From Saccharomyces uvarum (Eukaryota; Ascomycota; Saccharomycetes; Saccharomycetales; Saccharomycetaceae): a DNA stretch of 64,000 nucleotides. The stretch covers positions 681,523 through 745,522 of the forward strand of contig OX365942.1 in the NCBI GenBank assembly GCA_947243795.1, written 5' to 3'. The number at the start of each line of letters is the position of its first letter. The stretch's first letter is position 1. Shown piece after piece: positions 20,856-31,192 of the stretch. The notes below the pieces were generated by a model, which worked only from the letters and a program-made list of their open reading frames with translations, was not told where the DNA came from and did not search any database. The translations under genes were made by a program, and so were the position numbers.

Positions 20856-22661
20856 ATGATACTAACCTTCGTACATTCGTTGGCATTTCTATCAGGACTA
20901 GTCTTCGCGAAGCCACTTCAGCAGCAGCAGGCGGTTTGGAGGCCATCACAGGATGGACAATTGAGAGACCTCCATATAGGAGATCTGAACTTTCTCCATA
21001 CGACAGATACACATGGTTGGTTGGGTTCTCATTTAACACAAGCCAACTATGATGCTGACTGGGGGGATTTCGTTTCGTTTGTAGATGTTTTCAGAAACAA
21101 GATGACACAACTAGCCAGGGATGTAATAGTCATCGATACTGGTGACAAAAGAGACGGTAACGGTTTGAGTGATGCTACTTGGCCTCCTGGCTTACGCAGC
21201 TCGAAGATATTCAATATGCTGGACTATGACCTTTTGACCTTGGGCAATCATGAACTGTACACAGCTGACAGTGCTATCCTGGAATATAGAGGAACTTCAC
21301 AGTCCGCTAAATTCAAAGACAAATATGTGTGTAGTAACGTGGAGTTCATTGAAGAAGATGGTAAGAGAGTGCCCTTTGGGAATAAGTTCGTCACCTTTGA
21401 GACTCCCATACAAAAACAAAGAATTTTAGCGATGTCGTTTTTGTTTAGTTTCCAAAGAGCTAATAACAGAGCCATTGTAACGCCCCCATTGGAAGAAATA
21501 ATGGAGAAAAGGTGGTTTCAAAATATGGTCGAGACAAACAAGGAAGGCGATATCGACCTGATTGTTGTTTTTGGGCATTTGCCTGCTACTGATCCCACGG
21601 AGCGTGAAATGCATAAGATCCATGCTCTATTAAGAGAACACTATCCAAACACTGTTATACAATATTTTGGAGGTCACACACATATCAGAGATTTCGTCCA
21701 ACTGGACTCGAAGTCCACTTGTTTGCAAAGTGGTAGATTTGCAGAAACCGTTGGATTCTTATCAATTAATACGACAAATGCCATGGGCGAGGATAATCCT
21801 AGTTTTACAAGAAGATATATCGATTTTAATAAAGACTCATTCGAATACCATTTGAGCAAACTTGCAACAGACGTGGATACCTCAGCATCAACAAGAAAAG
21901 GCGAAACCATTTCGCGTCTAGTAAGTGATCTACGCCATGAATTAAACTTGAATCAGAAATTGGGGTACATACCGGCAACCTATTATGTGTCAACAAGGCC
22001 CTTGGAATCTGAAGAGAATCTTTATCATTTGATTACTCATAAAATTCTACCTAATTTGATACCCTCGAAAAACTACGAACCCATTATGAGTCGATTCATT
22101 TTGATAAACACTGGTTCTGTGAGATACGATCTTTATAAAGGCCCATTCACAAAGGATACAGAATATATAGTAATGCCGTTTAATAACGATTGGCATTTCA
22201 TCACCGTGCCATTGGTAGTTGCCTCCAAGGTCGAAAGCTATTTAAATAGGGGCCCCGTTATCGCTTCGCTGGGTATACCATCATCTCTCCATCAAAATCA
22301 ACAGTTTAACCGTTTCCAAAATTGTCCATTTATTGAAGATCCAAATTTAAGTGAAGGATACACTACGGAAGATGATTTTGGCTGTCATGGTGATGACACA
22401 CCTCATAACTCACAACAGGAATATGGTATTCCCAACGTGGTTCAATGCAAAGACATGAAGAAGTCAAAAGAAGAGGAAGATCCATTGAAGATGGTACACG
22501 TTATCTTTTACACATTTATGGAGCTTGACATATTGAACGCCGTAAATTCTATTATCAATAATTTGGATCTACGCATGGAGAACCTGACCACCAACGACTG
22601 TTCTCATTATGGCGGCGAATCCACCAAAAAGTTGCTGCGTGATTACTTTGCTCAGTTCTAA
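20856..22661 (+). CDS. Secreted or vacuolar metallophosphoesterase of the 5'-nucleotidase type (YHR202W orthologue)
   Basis: 601 residues starting with a hydrophobic signal peptide (about residues 1-18). Calcineurin-like metal-binding blocks are intact: D51 and H53 in TTDTHG, D94-x2-D97 in VIDTGDKRD, N131-H132 in LGNHELY, the GHLP block and GGHTHIRD near residue 275. The second half resembles the 5'-nucleotidase C-terminal domain. It is the position orthologue of S. cerevisiae YHR202W (about 602 residues), a vacuole-located protein whose substrate I do not know with confidence, so I assign no symbol. It is divergent from the PMT4-like gene. Confidence 0.9.
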   Translation: MILTFVHSLAFLSGLVFAKPLQQQQAVWRPSQDGQLRDLHIGDLNFLHTTDTHGWLGSHLTQANYDADWGDFVSFVDVFRNKMTQLARDVIVIDTGDKRDGNGLSDATWPPGLRSSKIFNMLDYDLLTLGNHELYTADSAILEYRGTSQSAKFKDKYVCSNVEFIEEDGKRVPFGNKFVTFETPIQKQRILAMSFLFSFQRANNRAIVTPPLEEIMEKRWFQNMVETNKEGDIDLIVVFGHLPATDPTEREMHKIHALLREHYPNTVIQYFGGHTHIRDFVQLDSKSTCLQSGRFAETVGFLSINTTNAMGEDNPSFTRRYIDFNKDSFEYHLSKLATDVDTSASTRKGETISRLVSDLRHELNLNQKLGYIPATYYVSTRPLESEENLYHLITHKILPNLIPSKNYEPIMSRFILINTGSVRYDLYKGPFTKDTEYIVMPFNNDWHFITVPLVVASKVESYLNRGPVIASLGIPSSLHQNQQFNRFQNCPFIEDPNLSEGYTTEDDFGCHGDDTPHNSQQEYGIPNVVQCKDMKKSKEEEDPLKMVHVIFYTFMELDILNAVNSIINNLDLRMENLTTNDCSHYGGESTKKLLRDYFAQF

Positions 22662-22928
22662 AAGATCTCGATGATTATTATTTATTTTATGCATACTACT
22701 TAAAAAGCTCATTTGCATCGGCAATCGCAGTTTTGTTCTTTCGTCTCTACTGAGGTGCACTGGTCAAACCTTTTTTATAAATACATGAATGTATGTATAT
22801 GCTTGTCACTTTTTTTATAATTGGTATATATATAGCAAATATATATATAACGTTGGTTTAGAATTTATTTATATTAAACAAAAAGACGAAAGGAAGAGGG
22901 GGGGTGTAGATAACATTTGTTAAAATGT

Positions 22929-23966
22929 TTATAAACCCTGTTGGGCTCTTCTTCTGTCACGTTCTTCAGCAATAGACAACTTGATACCCTTACCCTTTGG
23001 CAAAGAGATGTATGGCTTACCTTGTTCACCAATGACGAAGACGTTGTTTAATCTGGTGACGAAAGTGTTGTCCAAGGAGTCCTTGATGTGAACCAAGTCG
23101 AAACCACCATCGTGTCTTTCCTTGTGAACAATGGTACCGATACGACCCAAGTTACGACCACCGGTAACGTAAACTAACTTACCAGCATCGAACTTGATGA
23201 AGTCGGTGATCTTACCAGAGGCCAAATCGATCTTGACGGTGTCATTGACCTTGATGTTTGGGTCTGGGTATCTTAGAGTTCTACCATCGTGGGTGACAAC
23301 GTATGGAACACCCTTCTTACCTAATTGGACCTTCTTGACCTTACCCAATTTGTAAGAGGCTTCTTCTTCGGTGATACGGTGGACGGCGAATCTACCCTTG
23401 ACGTCGTAGACCAATCTGAAGTTTTCGTTGGTGGCATCTAGAGTGATGACATCCATGAAACCAGCTGGGTAGGTGGTGTCGGTTCTGACCTTACCGTCGA
23501 CTTTGACGTGACGTTGCATCAAGATGGCCTTGACTTCACGACCGTTCAAAGCATACTTTAATCTGTTTCTTAAGAAAACGATCAATGGCAAAGATTCACG
23601 CAATTTGTGTGGACCAGCAGATGGTCTTGGGGCGTAACAACCGGACAACTTGTCCAATAACCAATGGTGTGGAGCTGCTAATCTCTTTAGATGCTTCTTT
23701 CTGTATGGAAAATCGTAATAATAATATTTCGAAAATATTAAACGTACTCTTGTTAGTAAAACTTTGAACTCTTATCAAATGCTTCATGCGGATGGAGTTT
23801 CTTCTTCTTTAACAGAGATGGGAATTTGTTCTTCATCCATATAACCACAATGGACGAATCCCTGGCGCACAACATGGAACTGTGCTCATCTTCATAAAAA
23901 ACTCATATCCGGTATAGCAACATCTCACTCCTCTAGTTTAAAATCAACATACGGTCCTCTAGCCAT
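22929..23966 (-). CDS. RPS4B: 40S ribosomal protein eS4, two exons (RPS4B)
   Basis: Exon 1 is 23966-23953 (14 nt, MARG plus two bases) and exon 2 is 23700-22929. The 252-nt intron opens GTATGT, has TACTAAC at 23758-23752 and ends ACAG at 23701. Splicing gives 261 residues, [15 protein letters not shown] through RRRAQQGL, the full eS4 length. The protein is almost identical to S. cerevisiae Rps4, and codon bias is extreme. Position next to MNL1 identifies the B copy; the A copy sits on chromosome X in S. cerevisiae. No snoRNA is evident in the intron. Tandem Rap1-like sites lie about 500 bp upstream. Confidence 0.96.
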
Positions 23967-24790
23967 CTTTTCTCAATAGTGGTATATCTATTGTTATACT
24001 TAGTCGACGTAATTGGGAAGGAAACAATAACAAAAATTTTTTAAGCTCCAAACAACTTATTCCATTGACCAAGGAAATGAAGCAACTTCAAAGACCATCA
24101 AGTCCTAGAGGAGTGTAGACACAATGCCATTGCGCTAACCAAACCATATGGAACCTGGCCCAGAATCCATCCATTGGTTTGGCAAATTCCGAGGGTAGGT
24201 GAAACTTTCCACCACTGCACCGAACCGGTAACGGAACAATTTCCTGCCTGGGGCCCAGACAGGTCTGGTTGAGCCTAGTGGGAAATTCCGGAAAGAGCGG
24301 GCTGGAAACTAACGAGTCCAGGCCCACGACGACTTCCGTGGAGGGAGGGTTGGGGGACCACCTTAGACGGAGAAGAAACGAGTGTTGCAGGCCGGGCGGA
24401 AAAAGAGGAAAAATATATCCCCTCTCTTGGTATGGTGAAAAAAAAAGCCTTTTGAAGATGTCTGGGTGAAAAGGTGTGGATGTACGCGCAGTCTCGAAGA
24501 GATATTTTAGAGGGAGAGAGATCACCTCAAAGTGGTTATAGGTTGGCCCAAACATCAATAGACCTATGGCATAATGTTATACCAGCCCAGGACTAGCGGC
24601 ATAGTTGCGAATTAGTACAAGGTGACTTTGGTCCGCTGTTGTGGTGTAAAGACGGGTAACGGCTTGTAATGGCATGCTTTAGCAAGTATTAGTGGTAAGC
24701 CATAAGGAAGGACGCGTTTTTGATGGCGTATATTCATGGATCAAGAACAGTAAAAATGAGTTTGCATTCCCATGAGCTGGCTTCTTTAGA
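23967..24790. other. Divergent intergenic region RPS4B-MNL1
   Basis: 824 bp with no gene. It contains the Rap1-like pair and a G+C-rich block (about 24160-24410), which is unusual for yeast intergenic DNA. No RNA gene is visible. Confidence 0.6.
24458..24483. promoter_or_regulatory. Tandem Rap1-like sites upstream of RPS4B
   Basis: ATGTCTGGGTGA (24458-24469) and AGGTGTGGATGT (24472-24483) match the reverse complement of the Rap1 consensus (RTGTRYGGGTGT) at 10 and about 11 of 12 positions and sit in the same orientation 2 bp apart. Tandem Rap1 sites are typical of ribosomal protein gene promoters. The distance to the RPS4B ATG, about 500 bp, is at the long end of normal. Binding is inferred. 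Confidence 0.5.
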
Positions 24791-27184
24791 ATGGTTTCTT
24801 GGTTATGGCTGTTACTAGTATCATTCCTTCGACTAGAACAAGTAGCGTGCTACGACTATGCGTATTCATTCACTGCTAAGGAACTCAAAGGCTACAAGCA
24901 AGAGGTGAAGGAGTTATTTTATTTCGGGTTTGACAATTATTTGGAACATGGGTACCCATTCGATGAGGTGCGGCCTATTTCGTGCGTGCCCAAGAAGAGG
25001 AACTTCGAGGACGTCAATGACCATGTGACCAACGATATATTGGGCAACTTCACTATCACGCTCATAGACTCTTTAACCACTATAGCTGTATTGCAAGACC
25101 TGCCCCGGTTTCGGGAAGCGGTCCAACTCGTTGAAAGGACTTTCCCGGATGGGGAATTCGATGTCGATTCTACGGTACAGGTCTTCGAAACTAGTATACG
25201 TGTTCTCGGATCGCTGCTTTCTTCACATCTGTATGCCACAGACCGCACAAAGGCAGTCTATCTGGGCAATGAATATGATGGTTCGTTATTGCGCCTGGCC
25301 CAGAATATGGCAGATAGGCTTTTGCCTGCATACTTGACGTATACCGGGTTGCCTGTACCACGGATCAACGTTAAATGGAAATTTAACTTCCCCGGTTTCA
25401 CGGATTCTTTGGTGACAGAAAACAATGTGGCAGCCATGTCATGCCCTATGTTCGAATTCACAATTCTATCTTACCTGACAGGTGACTCCAAGTATGAAAA
25501 AGTGACCAGGTACGCCTTTGATAAGGTATGGTCGCTCAGAAGCGATTTGGATTTACTGCCCATGTCATTTCACCCGGAAAAGTTGACTCCATATACATCC
25601 ATGACTGGGATTGGTGCTTCCATCGACTCATTTTTCGAATACGCCTTAAAGGGTGCCGTGCTATTTGATGATGCAGAATTGATGAATGTTTGGAACGTGG
25701 CATACGAATCGTTGAAGACAAATTGTAAGAATGATTGGCTTTTCGCTAATGTGTTGGCTGACACGGGCCAAGTATTTGTCCCTTGGATAGACTCATTAAG
25801 TGCATTTTTCCCCGGCTTGCAAGTCCTTGCTGGTGACTTGGATGATGCCATCGCGAAGCACTTAATGTTTCTGAAGATATGGAACACTTTTGGTGGTATC
25901 CCTGAAAGGTGGAACTTCAGCCCCCCAGAACTGCTCCCTCCACTTTCACCAGCGGAACCGTTATCGGTTACGTTGAAGGCTATTCTCCCCTTAGAATGGT
26001 ACCCATTGAGGCCGGAATTTTTCGAATCAACCTACTTCCTATATAGAGCCACTAAGGATCCATTCTATTTGAATGTTGGTGTGCACTTGTTAAGAGATCT
26101 AAAACAGCGGTTCAAATCCAAGTGCGGATTTGCAGGTTTTCAAAATGTCATCACGGGCGAACTACAGGATAGAATGGAAACATTTGTCCTGAGTGAAACT
26201 TTGAAATATTTGTATTTGTTATTTGATGAAGAGAACGAATTACATAAGAGCGGGAGCGATGTAGTTTTCAGTACAGAAGCCCATCCGATGTGGTTGCCCC
26301 AAGAGGTGAGATCCAAGTATAAGCGGGACGCTAAGTTTAGCGACTCTACCTATTCGTCACACTTGGAAACCTGCTATAAAAGAGACAGAGAACTACAAGC
26401 TAAAGAAAGTACACTGAGCCAACGAATCGTGGGGTTTGCCAGATCAGTCTTCTCACAAGGACAAGCGGAAGAAGAACTTGCAAACTTGACCCGTAATAAC
26501 GAAATTGATAATGAAGTCCCCGGCATATGTACGATAATGCCCCGTTATACAAATGATTACGATACCTGGTATTCTCCGTTGCTGAGTAAATACAATAGGC
26601 TATTCGAGATAGATAGCCGGTACAATGCTACATTGATCAAGCCTTCACACATGCAAGACTATCGTGCGATCGAGCTAGAACCTGAGTTCTATAGCAGATG
26701 GTCAAATCCACGGCTCAGTACGTGTCAGATCGAGCCCACCACTGAAATATTCGAACTGCTCTTCGACCTTCCTGGATTACACCAACAGAACCTTTCAATC
26801 GCTGACAACGGAACCATCATGTTTGAGACATTTGGAGGCAGGTCGAGGTTAAAGATCGAAAAACTACAAATCTACCAAACTGACTACTACGGCGACTTAA
26901 TCACTGCATCGACGTTCCAAGGCATCTCCCGCCGAGACACCTACTCCCACACGTGCGATAGCACGGCGGATTTGTATTCCTCCATGATTCTCTACCGGGT
27001 GGTGGCCGTCAACGGACGTAAAGTGTCCCGGCATGGAACAGTGCAAATCGAGAAACACAACTTTATGCCTGTTTCCAACGACATAGGAGAGCAAGACACA
27101 CTCATAATAGGTGGCATAGGGGTTAACGACCGCGCACAACTCATGATAGAGTGCACACCGATCTTAAACCTCCTCCTTGTATAA
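24791..27184 (+). CDS. MNL1: ER degradation-enhancing alpha-mannosidase Mnl1/Htm1 (GH47)
   Basis: 797 residues, against 796 in S. cerevisiae. A signal peptide occupies about residues 1-20. The glycoside hydrolase family 47 domain covers about 30-520, with ELFYFGFDNYLEHGYPFDE, the DSLTT block, TPYTSMTGIGASIDSFFEYALKG-type sequence and LRPEFFES..FLYRAT. The C-terminal 280 residues are specific to the Htm1 group. The enzyme, disulfide-linked to Pdi1, trims Man8 to Man7 on misfolded glycoproteins so that Yos9 can send them to ERAD. The C-terminal domain is less conserved than the catalytic domain. The gene is divergent from RPS4B. Confidence 0.95.
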   Translation: MVSWLWLLLVSFLRLEQVACYDYAYSFTAKELKGYKQEVKELFYFGFDNYLEHGYPFDEVRPISCVPKKRNFEDVNDHVTNDILGNFTITLIDSLTTIAVLQDLPRFREAVQLVERTFPDGEFDVDSTVQVFETSIRVLGSLLSSHLYATDRTKAVYLGNEYDGSLLRLAQNMADRLLPAYLTYTGLPVPRINVKWKFNFPGFTDSLVTENNVAAMSCPMFEFTILSYLTGDSKYEKVTRYAFDKVWSLRSDLDLLPMSFHPEKLTPYTSMTGIGASIDSFFEYALKGAVLFDDAELMNVWNVAYESLKTNCKNDWLFANVLADTGQVFVPWIDSLSAFFPGLQVLAGDLDDAIAKHLMFLKIWNTFGGIPERWNFSPPELLPPLSPAEPLSVTLKAILPLEWYPLRPEFFESTYFLYRATKDPFYLNVGVHLLRDLKQRFKSKCGFAGFQNVITGELQDRMETFVLSETLKYLYLLFDEENELHKSGSDVVFSTEAHPMWLPQEVRSKYKRDAKFSDSTYSSHLETCYKRDRELQAKESTLSQRIVGFARSVFSQGQAEEELANLTRNNEIDNEVPGICTIMPRYTNDYDTWYSPLLSKYNRLFEIDSRYNATLIKPSHMQDYRAIELEPEFYSRWSNPRLSTCQIEPTTEIFELLFDLPGLHQQNLSIADNGTIMFETFGGRSRLKIEKLQIYQTDYYGDLITASTFQGISRRDTYSHTCDSTADLYSSMILYRVVAVNGRKVSRHGTVQIEKHNFMPVSNDIGEQDTLIIGGIGVNDRAQLMIECTPILNLLLV

Positions 27185-27848
27185 AATTACACCTAGATAG
27201 ACCGCAACAGCCTTTATATAACAGTTTCCGTTACAATAAATAGTAATAAACGAAATCCGTTACCCTCGCTAACAATGTCAAAAAAAAAAAGAAAAAAATT
27301 AATTTCGCTTCTAAACTATAAACCTAATCAAAAGCTTATTCGTTTGTTATCCGTTTCTCATCGGTTTCGTTTGACATTGAAAGGATGGATCGGTTCATCT
27401 GCGATAACAATTCCCTTTACATATTCCGATCCTTTAAGGCATTCTTATTTCATACGACGGGTCCAATATAACATAGATTGTTGTGCTCAGCTCATCCTTC
27501 TCGCTGGTCGCTTATATTCTCTTTCTTTATTTTTTTCTTCTCTTTTCTTTTTTCGGTTCTTTGCAAGTACACTGGACATAGCTACAATTATCATTAGTAG
27601 TATTGCACCAATCCCACCTGCTTACACTCCTTTCTGTTCTCTTCCAGTATCTACCCTATTCGTGGCCCTTTTTTCCTAATTTGCCCCTCCTCGCTTTTTA
27701 TCGAAAATTTTACGCACCTCACATAACCACCTTAGGGCATCCATATAATAAGGTACAGGGCACTCGACTATTTTTACTAGTATTCAGAAGAAGCGTCAGC
27801 CGGACAACGTTAGACCTATAGATAAGTACTAGAATTAAAATTCACGAC
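27185..27848. other. SCH9 promoter and long 5' leader region
   Basis: 664 bp, T-rich (27520-27560). It contains upstream ATGs, including a 134-codon frame at 27275-27679 and a 72-codon frame at 27603-27821, both upstream of the SCH9 start and not overlapping it. S. cerevisiae SCH9 is known to have a long leader with upstream ATGs. I see no evidence that these frames encode stable proteins. Confidence 0.5.
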
Positions 27849-30296
27849 ATGATGAATTTCTTTTCTTCAAAATCATCGAATCAGGAGAATTCCGATGCTG
27901 GTTTCGGCCCCCAACACCAACATTCAAATGGCCAGGATAACGGAAATAATAACAGCAGCAACACTGGTAACAACAACGGATATCCAAGCAAACTAGTGCC
28001 CACTGGCACTGGCACGTCGTCAAATAACGGCACCCTTTTTACGAACTTTACTTTGCAAACAGCAACACCCACCACAGCTATTAGTCAGGACTTATATGCG
28101 ATGGGTACTACGGGGATAACGTCTGAAAACGCTCTTTTCCAAATGAAGTCGATGAATGATGGTATTTCCTCAGCAACCAACAACAATAGTAACAACAACA
28201 ACGCCCCCACGATCATCACCACTTTACAGGAGGAAACCAACACTGGAAATGCAACCGCTAGCACGGGTGGCAATTCTGAAGATGATAATTATTCTTCAAG
28301 CTCTACCACCAAATGCTTACTCTCTTCCACTTCCTCACTATCCATAAATCAACGAGAAGCTACTTCAGGTTACGGTCCAGATACTGATGTACCCAGAGGT
28401 AAACTAGAAGTTACAATAATAGAAGCTCGTGACCTGGTTACCAGATCAAAGAGTTCTCAACCTTATGTCGTTTGTACCTTTGAAAGTTCAGAGTTCATTT
28501 CCAATGGTCCTGAATCATTGGGCACTAGTCATAACAGTAACAATAACTCAAACCAGCATAATCTAAACCAGCATAATAATAACGATAATAATCAGCATCA
28601 TAACAATAACAGTGGGTGGAACGGCTCTCAGTTACCGTCGATAAAAGAGCATTTAAAGAAAAAACCCCTTTACACACACAGATCATCTTCCCAGCTGGAT
28701 CAACTAAACTCTTCCTCTACAGCGGCTGATTCCAACAAGCGCTCTTCTAATTCCTCCTCAGGTTCCTCAAACGACCCAATGGCTGATAATTCACATCCAA
28801 TATGGCATCACAAAACGACATTTGATGTTCTGGGATCTCACTCAGAACTAGACATATCTGTTTATGACGCTGCTCACGACCATATGTTTTTAGGCCAAGT
28901 TAGACTGTATCCAAAAATTCATAATCTGGCACATGCTTCGCAAAACCAATGGCATATTTTAAAGCCTCGTGTTATCGATGAAAACGTGTCAGGAGACATC
29001 TTAATCAAATGGACCTACAAACAAACAAAGAAAAGACATTATGGTCCGCAAGATTTTGAAGTTCTTCGACTACTGGGTAAGGGGACATTTGGCCAAGTCT
29101 ATCAGGTCAAGAAGAAAGACACTCAAAGAATTTACGCTATGAAGGTTCTTTCGAAGAAAGTTATTGTAAAGAAAAATGAAATCGCCCACACGATTGGCGA
29201 AAGAAATATCTTGGTCACCACCGCATCCAAATCATCTCCATTTATTGTTGGGTTGAAGTTCTCGTTCCAAACCCCAGCGGATTTATACCTGGTCACTGAT
29301 TATATGAGTGGTGGTGAATTATTTTGGCATTTACAAAAAGAGGGCCGTTTCTCAGAAGATAGAGCCAAATTTTATATTGCTGAATTGGTCTTAGCCCTGG
29401 AGCATTTACACGATAATGACATTGTTTACAGAGATTTGAAACCTGAAAATATTCTATTGGATGCAAACGGTAATATCGCTCTTTGCGATTTTGGTCTTTC
29501 CAAGGCTGACTTGAAAGATAGAACTAATACGTTTTGTGGTACCACTGAATATCTGGCACCGGAATTATTACTGGATGAAACTGGTTACACTAAGATGGTC
29601 GACTTCTGGTCACTAGGTGTATTGATATTCGAAATGTGCTGTGGCTGGTCCCCATTTTTTGCAGAAAATAATCAAAAAATGTACCAAAAAATTGCCTTCG
29701 GTAAAGTCAAGTTTCCCAGAGACGTGCTGTCACAAGAAGGCAGATCCTTTGTCAAGGGCCTATTGAACAGAAACCCCAAGCATAGACTGGGTGCCATCGA
29801 TGATGGAAGAGAGCTGCGGGCCCATCCATTCTTTGCAGACATTGATTGGGAGTCATTAAAGCAGAAGAAAATCCCACCACCTTTCAAACCACATTTGATC
29901 TCGGAAACAGATACTTCAAACTTTGACCCAGAGTTCACGACAGCATCAACCTCGTATATGAACAAACATCAGCCCATAATGACAGCTACACCACTATCGC
30001 CGGCCATGCAAGCCAAGTTTGCCGGCTTCACCTTTGTCGATGAGTCTGCCATCGACGAGCACGTCAATAACAATCGCAAATTTTTGCAAAACTCGTACTT
30101 TATGGAGCCGGGCTCCTTCATCCCGGGGAATCCAAACCTACCCGCAGACGAAGATGTCATCGATGATGACGGGGACGAGGACATTAACGACGGATTCAAC
30201 CAAGAGAAAAACATGAACAACAGCGATTCACACATCGATTTCGATGGCGACCAACACATGGATGACGAATTTGTTAGCGGCAGATTCGAAATATGA
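27849..30296 (+). CDS. SCH9: AGC-family protein kinase Sch9 (S6K/Akt-like)
   Basis: 815 residues, against 824 in S. cerevisiae. The N-terminal 170 residues are Asn/Ser/Thr-rich. A C2 domain follows at about 175-390, interrupted by an Asn/His-rich insert near 225-260 that accounts for most length difference. The kinase domain starts at about 402 (LLGKGTFGQVYQV), with YRDLKPEN near 528, the DFG motif at 547-549, the activation loop NTFCGTTEY and APE. The C-tail keeps TORC1 target motifs MTATPLSPAM and FAGFTFVDES (about 720-730). Sch9 is phosphorylated by TORC1 at the vacuole and controls growth, ribosome synthesis, stress entry and lifespan. Confidence 0.97.
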   Translation: MMNFFSSKSSNQENSDAGFGPQHQHSNGQDNGNNNSSNTGNNNGYPSKLVPTGTGTSSNNGTLFTNFTLQTATPTTAISQDLYAMGTTGITSENALFQMKSMNDGISSATNNNSNNNNAPTIITTLQEETNTGNATASTGGNSEDDNYSSSSTTKCLLSSTSSLSINQREATSGYGPDTDVPRGKLEVTIIEARDLVTRSKSSQPYVVCTFESSEFISNGPESLGTSHNSNNNSNQHNLNQHNNNDNNQHHNNNSGWNGSQLPSIKEHLKKKPLYTHRSSSQLDQLNSSSTAADSNKRSSNSSSGSSNDPMADNSHPIWHHKTTFDVLGSHSELDISVYDAAHDHMFLGQVRLYPKIHNLAHASQNQWHILKPRVIDENVSGDILIKWTYKQTKKRHYGPQDFEVLRLLGKGTFGQVYQVKKKDTQRIYAMKVLSKKVIVKKNEIAHTIGERNILVTTASKSSPFIVGLKFSFQTPADLYLVTDYMSGGELFWHLQKEGRFSEDRAKFYIAELVLALEHLHDNDIVYRDLKPENILLDANGNIALCDFGLSKADLKDRTNTFCGTTEYLAPELLLDETGYTKMVDFWSLGVLIFEMCCGWSPFFAENNQKMYQKIAFGKVKFPRDVLSQEGRSFVKGLLNRNPKHRLGAIDDGRELRAHPFFADIDWESLKQKKIPPPFKPHLISETDTSNFDPEFTTASTSYMNKHQPIMTATPLSPAMQAKFAGFTFVDESAIDEHVNNNRKFLQNSYFMEPGSFIPGNPNLPADEDVIDDDGDEDINDGFNQEKNMNNSDSHIDFDGDQHMDDEFVSGRFEI

Positions 30297-31192
30297 ATCC
30301 CTTAACTCTTCTCCCCTCCTCTTATTTTCTTTTCCACTATTTCCTCTCTTCTATCCTCTATTTATACTTTCTATTATTTTGTATCTTTTAATCGTTTTTC
30401 CCTTTTTATCCAAATGTTTTCTTCTTTTTTCATATACGGAAAACATGTATGTATTTTTGGTTCTATAATTACAGATAAATAAGTTTCTCTACTATTGTTG
30501 TCTGCTATTACTCACAATTATTTATTATTATTACTTTTTTTATCTGTATTCTACTATTCATTATACACTTTGACGTATTATCCCTCATCTCGGCTACATT
30601 AGGGCTTTGAAATCCAAAATCCGGGGTCGCCGCCAAAGGAAAATGCGTAAAGTAGGTTTGGCTCTTAAAAAAAAAAAGTAAAGAAGAAATGGATAGAAAC
30701 GTTAGGTTAAAAGTGCTTCAAAATAGGGCTGTAAACAATATACAAGGGCTAAATATGAGATAGGGATGCCCCAAGTGGGGGCTGCCTTTTCCGATGCGCA
30801 TTACGTGCATTTTTGGAATTTTGGAATTTTTTCTTTCTTTGGACCATGAACAAAAAGTGGTCAGTTTTACTACACTTAAGTGTCATTCTATCGAGCTCCA
30901 TAAGATTGACAGTGGCTCCAAATTCCGAATACGTTTTCAAGAAGATTTAGTAGCGCAGTAAGGGCATCCCTGGTTACATTATCATCTTCCAACATCTTAT
31001 CGAGGCTTATCACTGTGTTTGGGTCATCCGCGAAACTCGATCACCAAAGATACTCTGTCTTTACAAGGAAAGAGTTAACAGAAGAACAACGAAGTTGTTG
31101 TATTATTAACGGACTGTTATAGAAATTTTTTATTTTTTTTATTTTTGATTATTTTTGTTCATATTTTTGTTACTTTGCTTTTGAGACCAACC
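30297..31192. other. SCH9-SKN7 intergenic region
   Basis: 896 bp, T-rich after SCH9. At 30768-30782 there is a short GCCCC-AAGTG-GGGGC inverted repeat. Its AGTGGGG half resembles a Mig1 or stress-element core. Three GGAATTTT-type short repeats lie near 30812-30830. No gene is seen. Confidence 0.5.

Noticed and set aside
20746-21039. 97-codon minus-strand open frame overlapping the start of the YHR202W orthologue
   Set aside because: It is antisense to a conserved signal-peptide gene and has no similarity of its own.
23701-23952. snoRNA in the RPS4B intron
   Set aside because: I could not find clear C/D or H/ACA box arrangements, and S. cerevisiae RPS4B is not known to me to host one.
27275-27679. 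134-codon open frame upstream of SCH9
   Set aside because: It begins with a Lys run, is low-complexity and lies in the SCH9 promoter/leader. It resembles nothing known and ends before the SCH9 start. At most it is an upstream frame.
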